Source: Paraburkholderia ribeironis (GTDB lineage Bacteria; Pseudomonadota; Gammaproteobacteria; Burkholderiales; Burkholderiaceae). From it: a stretch of DNA of 50,185 bases. Below are positions 46,019 to 50,185 of this stretch, piece by piece; the first letter of the stretch is position 1; every line of letters begins with the position of its first letter. The stretch is from contig NZ_CYGX02000019.1 in the NCBI RefSeq assembly GCF_900019265.1, forward strand, positions 59,615 to 109,799, read 5' to 3'. The notes beneath the pieces were generated by a model that was not told the DNA's origin, did not search any database, and was given only the letters and a program-made list of their open reading frames with translations. The translations under genes were made by a program, and so were the position numbers.

Positions 46019-48613
46019 ATGTTCCATCGACATAACAATAAATCCGACCAGCCAGGCGCGACGCCCGACTCTGCGTCGAAGCCGTCTGGCATCCGGGGAC
46101 TTCTCTCGCCCGTGCTCGCGCTCGTTATTTGCGGGTTGCTGCTGATCGTCCTGCAGCATCTGTCGGAATCGGTCGACTATCGCTCGGTGATACGTCAATT
46201 GCGTGAACTCACGGCCAGCGAGTGGACCGCGGCGCTCGGCGCGACCGTGCTCAGCTACCTGGCGCTGGTCGGCCGCGACGCCGTCGGCTTGCGCTACCTG
46301 GGTGCGGCCGTGCCGCGTGTAGCGCTGTGGATCGGCGCGACTGCGGGCTCCGCGCTCGGCAATGCCACCGGCTTCGGCGCGTTGACGGGCGGCGCCGTGC
46401 GCGCGCGCGTGTATGGCGTCGCGAACATCACGCCCGCGCAGATCGGCCGCATGACGGTGTTCACGAGCGTCTCGCTGGCGCTCGCGCTGGTGCTGATGAC
46501 GGCGCTCGGGATGGTCGGCATGGCCGGCCAGCTCGCGCCGATGCTGCGTCTCACGCCGACCACGCTGCGCTGGGGCGGCGTCGCGCTGCTGATCGCGCTT
46601 GCGCTCGTGGCCGCCGCGTGCCGCCGCGAGACGCGTCCGGTCCGTACGCGCTGGCAGTGGCTGTCGTTCGATATCCCGTCGCGCCGCGATCTGCTCGCAC
46701 AGGTGGCGCTCGCGGTGCTCGACGTGGTGGCCGCGGGCCTCGCGTTGTGGGCGCTGCTGCCGCACGCCGACGTGGACTTCGTGACCTTCATCACGGTCTA
46801 TGCCGCGGCCATGCTGCTCGGCATGATCGGCCATACGCCCGGTGGTGTCGGCGTGTTCGAAGCGGCGATGGTGTTCACGCTGAGCGGCAGCGTGCAAACG
46901 CATCAGATGGTTGCGGCGCTGCTCGCGTATCGCGCGATCTATTTCGGTGTTCCGCTGATCGTCTCGGCGGCGTTGCTCGCGGGTTTCGAAGGCCGCGCGC
47001 TGAAAAGCCGCCTGCCGTGGCTGCACGCAGCGCGCGCGTCGGAACTCGCACCGCTGTTTCTGAGCCTCGTCACGTTCGTGGTCGGCGGCATGCTGGTGAT
47101 TTCCAGCGCGACGCCCGCGTTCTGGCAACGCATCCATATCTTGCGCGATCTGGTGCCGCTGTGGGTGCTCGAAAGCTCGCAGATGCTGTGCAGCGTGCTT
47201 GGCGTGCTGCTGCTGTTCGTCGCGCGTGGTTTGCTGCGGCGGCTGGACGCCGCCTGGTGGATGACGCTGCTGCTCGCGGTGTTGAGTCTCGCGCTGTCGA
47301 TGACCAAGGGGCTCGCGTTCGTGGAGGCGAGCGTGCTTGGTATGCTGATCATGCTGCTGCTGACCACGCGCAAGCGTTTCAACCGTCATTCGTCGCTGTT
47401 CGCCGAACGCTTCACGGCGGGCTGGCCGGTATCGGTCGCGATGGTGCTGATGCTGGCCACGTGGGTGATGCTGTTTGCTTTCCGCGACGTGCCGTACACG
47501 CAAGATCTGTGGTGGCAGTTCGCTTTCGACGAACGCGCACCGCGTGCGCTGCGCGCGACGCTGGCGGCGAGCCTGTTCGCGGCAACCTTTTCGTTCTGGC
47601 AATTGCTGCGTCCGGCGCGTGGCCGGTTCGTCAAACCGGCGCAGGAAGATCTGCTCGACGCGGCGCGCATCGTGCGTGCGCAGGAGCGCAGCGACGCCGG
47701 TCTCGCGCTGATGGGCGACAAGAGCTTTCTCTTTTCCGAGTCGCGCGAGGCGTTCCTGATGTACGCGAAAAACGGCCGCACGTGGGCCGCGCTGCACGAT
47801 CCGGTGGGACCGCGCGAGGAGTGGGCCGGCCTGATCAGCAAGTTCGTCGCGCTCGCGCATGCGCACGGCGGGCGCGCCGCGTTCTATCAGGTCCGCGCCA
47901 ACGCGTTGCCGCTTTATCTCGACGCCGGCCTCACGCTGATGAAGCTCGGCGAGGAAGCGCACGTCGTGCTCGACGACTTCGATCTCAAGGGCTCGCATCG
48001 CGCGCATTTGCGCTATGCGCTCAAGCGCGGCGAGCGCGATGGCTTCACCGTCGAAGTGATCGATAGGGCCCACGTGCCGGCGTCACTCGAGACGCTGCGT
48101 GAGATTTCCGATGGCTGGCTCGACAGCCGCGACGCCCGCGAAAAGAGCTTCTCGGTGGCCGCGTTCACCGATGAGTACCTCGCCGCGCAATCGGTGATGC
48201 TGGTGCGTCAGAACGGTGAGCCGGTCGCATTCGTGACCTTCATGACGACCGATCTGAACACCGAGGCGACCGTCGGCGTGATGCGGCACGTGGCGAGCGC
48301 ATCGCCGTACGCGATGGAATATCTGTTCACGCAACTGGCGCTGCATCTGAAGCAGGCGGGTTTCCGCTCGCTCAGTCTGGGCATCGCGCCGCTTTCGGGA
48401 ATGCGGCCCACGCCGCTCGCCTCGCGCTGGCACCGGTTTGCTGGCATCGTGTGGCGCTTCGGCGGCCGCTTCTATAACTTCCGCGGACTGCGTGCTTTCA
48501 AAAGCAAGTTCCAGCCGCGCTGGGAGCCGCGTTATCTCGCGGCGTCGGGTTCGGTGGGCGTGTTCTTCACGCTCGCGGACCTGTCATTGCTGGCGGGAGG
48601 CCGGCGTTCATGA
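46019..48613 (+). CDS. mprF: lysylphosphatidylglycerol synthetase/flippase MprF (LpiA)
   Basis: An 864-residue bifunctional protein. The N-terminal half has 12-14 membrane helices (flippase, with GHTPGGVGVFEAAMVF). The C-terminal domain (from about 540, DUF2156 type) has ALMGDKSFLFSESREAFLMYAKNGR and transfers lysine from Lys-tRNA to phosphatidylglycerol. This adds positive charge to the membrane and raises resistance to acid and cationic peptides in known cases. ATG 46019 follows a good promoter. It overlaps acvB by four bases. Confidence 0.92.
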   Translation: MFHRHNNKSDQPGATPDSASKPSGIRGLLSPVLALVICGLLLIVLQHLSESVDYRSVIRQLRELTASEWTAALGATVLSYLALVGRDAVGLRYLGAAVPRVALWIGATAGSALGNATGFGALTGGAVRARVYGVANITPAQIGRMTVFTSVSLALALVLMTALGMVGMAGQLAPMLRLTPTTLRWGGVALLIALALVAAACRRETRPVRTRWQWLSFDIPSRRDLLAQVALAVLDVVAAGLALWALLPHADVDFVTFITVYAAAMLLGMIGHTPGGVGVFEAAMVFTLSGSVQTHQMVAALLAYRAIYFGVPLIVSAALLAGFEGRALKSRLPWLHAARASELAPLFLSLVTFVVGGMLVISSATPAFWQRIHILRDLVPLWVLESSQMLCSVLGVLLLFVARGLLRRLDAAWWMTLLLAVLSLALSMTKGLAFVEASVLGMLIMLLLTTRKRFNRHSSLFAERFTAGWPVSVAMVLMLATWVMLFAFRDVPYTQDLWWQFAFDERAPRALRATLAASLFAATFSFWQLLRPARGRFVKPAQEDLLDAARIVRAQERSDAGLALMGDKSFLFSESREAFLMYAKNGRTWAALHDPVGPREEWAGLISKFVALAHAHGGRAAFYQVRANALPLYLDAGLTLMKLGEEAHVVLDDFDLKGSHRAHLRYALKRGERDGFTVEVIDRAHVPASLETLREISDGWLDSRDAREKSFSVAAFTDEYLAAQSVMLVRQNGEPVAFVTFMTTDLNTEATVGVMRHVASASPYAMEYLFTQLALHLKQAGFRSLSLGIAPLSGMRPTPLASRWHRFAGIVWRFGGRFYNFRGLRAFKSKFQPRWEPRYLAASGSVGVFFTLADLSLLAGGRRS

Positions 48614-49875
48614 CCTTGCATTCGATCTTCAGACTCGCCGTGACGGCGAGCTTTCTGAGCTATGGCGCGCTCGCGCACGCGGCAACCAACACCGTGCCCG
48701 GCGGCCGTTATGGCAACGTCACGGTCACACAGCCGGCCGGCCCGTTGCGCGGCTTCGTGGTGCTCTACTCGCAAGCGAGCGGCTGGAGCGCGGCCGATCA
48801 GCAAAGCGCCGACGCGCTCGCCAAGGCCGGCGCGCTGACCGTCGGCGTGGATACCGCGCGTTACGCGGCTAACCTGAAAGCGAAGAAAGAGACCTGCCAT
48901 CAACTGGTGGGCGATGCCGAGGCGTTGAGCCACCAGCTCGAACGGCAATCGCAATCGAGCCACTATTTCGCGCCGATCGTCGCGGGTACGGGGCAGGGCG
49001 CGACACTCGCGATGCACGTGCTCGAACAGGCGCCGTCGAATACGATTGCCGGCGCGGTCGCGGTGGATGCCGAGCGCACGCTCGACGCGCGCTTCCAGCC
49101 GTGCCCGCCGGACCCGACGGTGATCCGCGACAAGGTACCAGGCTTTGTCGAACAGGCGAGCACCGGGCATGCCGATCGCGCACGAGTCGTCGCGTTGCTG
49201 ACGCCGCATTTGCAGGCCGCGTCCGCGAGCGATGACGACGTCTCCGATCTGCCGCTCATCGAGTTGCCGGCGGCGCATCCGAACGGCCTGATGGCGATCG
49301 TCATTTCCGGCGACGGCGGCTGGCGCGATCTCGACAAGACCATCGCGCAGGCTTTGCAGAAAGACGGCGTTTCCGTGGTTGGCTGGGACAGTCTGCGCTA
49401 TTTCTGGAGCGAGAAGCCGCCCGCGCAAACCAGCCGCGACCTCGCTCGCGTCATACAAACCTACGGTGCGCGCTGGCACGCGCAGCACATTGCGCTGATC
49501 GGCTATTCGTTCGGCGCGGACGTGATGCCGTTCGCCTATAACCGCCTGCCGGACGCGCAACGTGCGAAGGTCTCGCTGATCTCGTTGCTCGGCTTCGCGC
49601 CCGACGCCGATTTCCAGATCCGCGTGGGCGGCTGGCTCGGCATGCCGGCGAGCGACAAGGCCTTGAAGGTGCGGCCGGAATTGACGCGCGTGCCGCCCGC
49701 GATCGTGCAGTGCTTCTATGGTGAAAACGAGAAGGACACGTTGTGCCCGGCGCTCGGCAAGACCGGCATCGACGTGATTCGCACATCGGGCGACCATCAC
49801 TTCGGTGGCGACTACAACGCGCTGGAGAGGCACATTCTCAGCGCCTTCAGGAAGCACAGTGGCGCGCAAGATTGA
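48610..49875 (+). CDS. acvB: AcvB/VirJ family periplasmic lysyl-PG hydrolase
   Basis: A 421-residue secreted protein with a signal peptide to about residue 24 (ALAHA). The C-terminal alpha/beta hydrolase has ISGDGGW at 232-238, nucleophile motif GYSFGAD with S300, and a late His in SGDHHFGGD. The N-terminal half also has a hydrolase-like fold with a degenerate GTGQGA at 126-131. In Agrobacterium AcvB hydrolyses lysyl-phosphatidylglycerol in the periplasm. The ATGA overlap with mprF makes a synthesis-plus-degradation pair. Confidence 0.9.
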   Translation: MTLHSIFRLAVTASFLSYGALAHAATNTVPGGRYGNVTVTQPAGPLRGFVVLYSQASGWSAADQQSADALAKAGALTVGVDTARYAANLKAKKETCHQLVGDAEALSHQLERQSQSSHYFAPIVAGTGQGATLAMHVLEQAPSNTIAGAVAVDAERTLDARFQPCPPDPTVIRDKVPGFVEQASTGHADRARVVALLTPHLQAASASDDDVSDLPLIELPAAHPNGLMAIVISGDGGWRDLDKTIAQALQKDGVSVVGWDSLRYFWSEKPPAQTSRDLARVIQTYGARWHAQHIALIGYSFGADVMPFAYNRLPDAQRAKVSLISLLGFAPDADFQIRVGGWLGMPASDKALKVRPELTRVPPAIVQCFYGENEKDTLCPALGKTGIDVIRTSGDHHFGGDYNALERHILSAFRKHSGAQD

Positions 49876-50013
49876 TGGCGGCACTGGATTGACAAAGCGT
49901 GCCAACTCAACGAAGATCGAGCCCATGAACTGCCTCGACATCCGTATTGCGCTGATTATTAGCATCATTCATCGAATGGTGGGTTAGCGCGCGTCGGATA
50001 GCAGTGACACATT

Positions 50014-50040
50014 AACCCGCCCCACGAGGCGGGTTTTTTT
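50014..50040 (+). terminator. terminator of mprF-acvB
   Basis: The stem AACCCGCC/GGCGGGTT with a six-base loop is followed by a run of seven T. Confidence 0.92.
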
Positions 50041-50103
50041 ATGTCCGCTACCTGCCTCCTGGTGAATTTCCCGCTGATCCAGCCTTGCACACAGGAGCCT
50101 GCC

Positions 50104-50185
50104 TTGTCGTTCTCGCCGTTAGATGAACTCGAACACGTTGCCGAAGCCGCCGACAATCTCGCGCTTCGCCACGACTACCTGAAAA
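50104..50185. other. edge of a gene running out of the window, strand unresolved
   Basis: Forward, a TTG at 50104 with AGGAG seven bases upstream opens a frame starting SFSPLDELEHVAEAADNLAL that runs off the end. Reverse, an open frame enters from the edge and ends VVVAKREIVGGFGNVFEFI at a stop at 50119-50121. The reverse frame has higher GC at third positions, while the forward one has the ribosome site. Only one is likely to be real. Confidence 0.45.

Noticed and set aside
45908..48073. 721-codon open frame antisense to mprF
   Set aside because: It is a shadow of a high-GC gene: very Arg/Gln/His-rich, no domain recognised, and the forward strand encodes a complete MprF.

Overview
The window is GC-rich, densely packed chromosomal DNA from a Burkholderiaceae bacterium, most likely Paraburkholderia or Burkholderia. 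This is inferred from codon bias, gene families and gene order; no rRNA or tRNA gene is present to prove it. I see no insertion sequence, prophage, integrase, CRISPR array or plasmid function. It reads as metabolic and regulatory core/accessory chromosome.

Layout. 1-5.75 kb: a 2-ketogluconate utilisation operon, kguE-kguK-kguT-kguD, followed by its LacI-type regulator ptxS, with a perfect PtxS-like palindrome in front of kguE. 5.8-9.96 kb: single genes (YhfC-like membrane protease, two small conserved proteins, a Spy/LTxxQ periplasmic protein, a LysR and an Lrp regulator). 10.2-13.9 kb: a saccharopine-dehydrogenase-like enzyme, a P-loop kinase translationally coupled to an orphan cydX, and corA. 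14.2-20.5 kb: a ribose-type ABC operon rbsB-A-C-R-K with a clear promoter and RbsR-like operator. 21-24 kb: an MCP chemoreceptor and a 2-keto-4-pentenoate hydratase-like enzyme. 24.7-29.9 kb: the prkA-yeaH-spoVR stress operon. 30.2-38.8 kb: kgtP, a frameshifted small gene, a glycosyltransferase, two small proteins, and two LysR divergons (LysR/SDR and LysR/MdtD-type exporter). 38.9-45.1 kb: AhpD-like protein, ferredoxin-NADP reductase, hybrid histidine kinase, DUF421 protein and a DHA2 exporter. 46-49.9 kb: the lysyl-phosphatidylglycerol pair mprF(lpiA)-acvB.

The most unusual thing is a dispersed hairpin element in the 5' leaders of four unrelated genes (kguT, cydX, yeaH and a small gene at 33568). 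It always points the same way relative to the downstream start codon. Its hairpin shows one compensatory base-pair change, it often contributes the Shine-Dalgarno sequence, and the four copies with an intact head all contain a four-codon reading frame Met-Gly-Pro-Glu-stop. The copies at 12351-12418 and 33572-33639 are nearly identical over about 67 bases. This suggests a mobile or expanded cis-acting RNA element.

A second genome habit is short tandem repeats (periods 11-13, 16, 19 and 22 bp) in many intergenic gaps, and once inside the N-terminus of RbsC. One 12-bp satellite family occurs in opposite orientations at 33.86 and 36.27 kb.

Two genes were found by hand because they are very short: cydX (49 aa, 12104-12253) and a hydrophilic 59-aa protein (33389-33568). 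A third small gene (31721-31943) is broken by a +1 frameshift.
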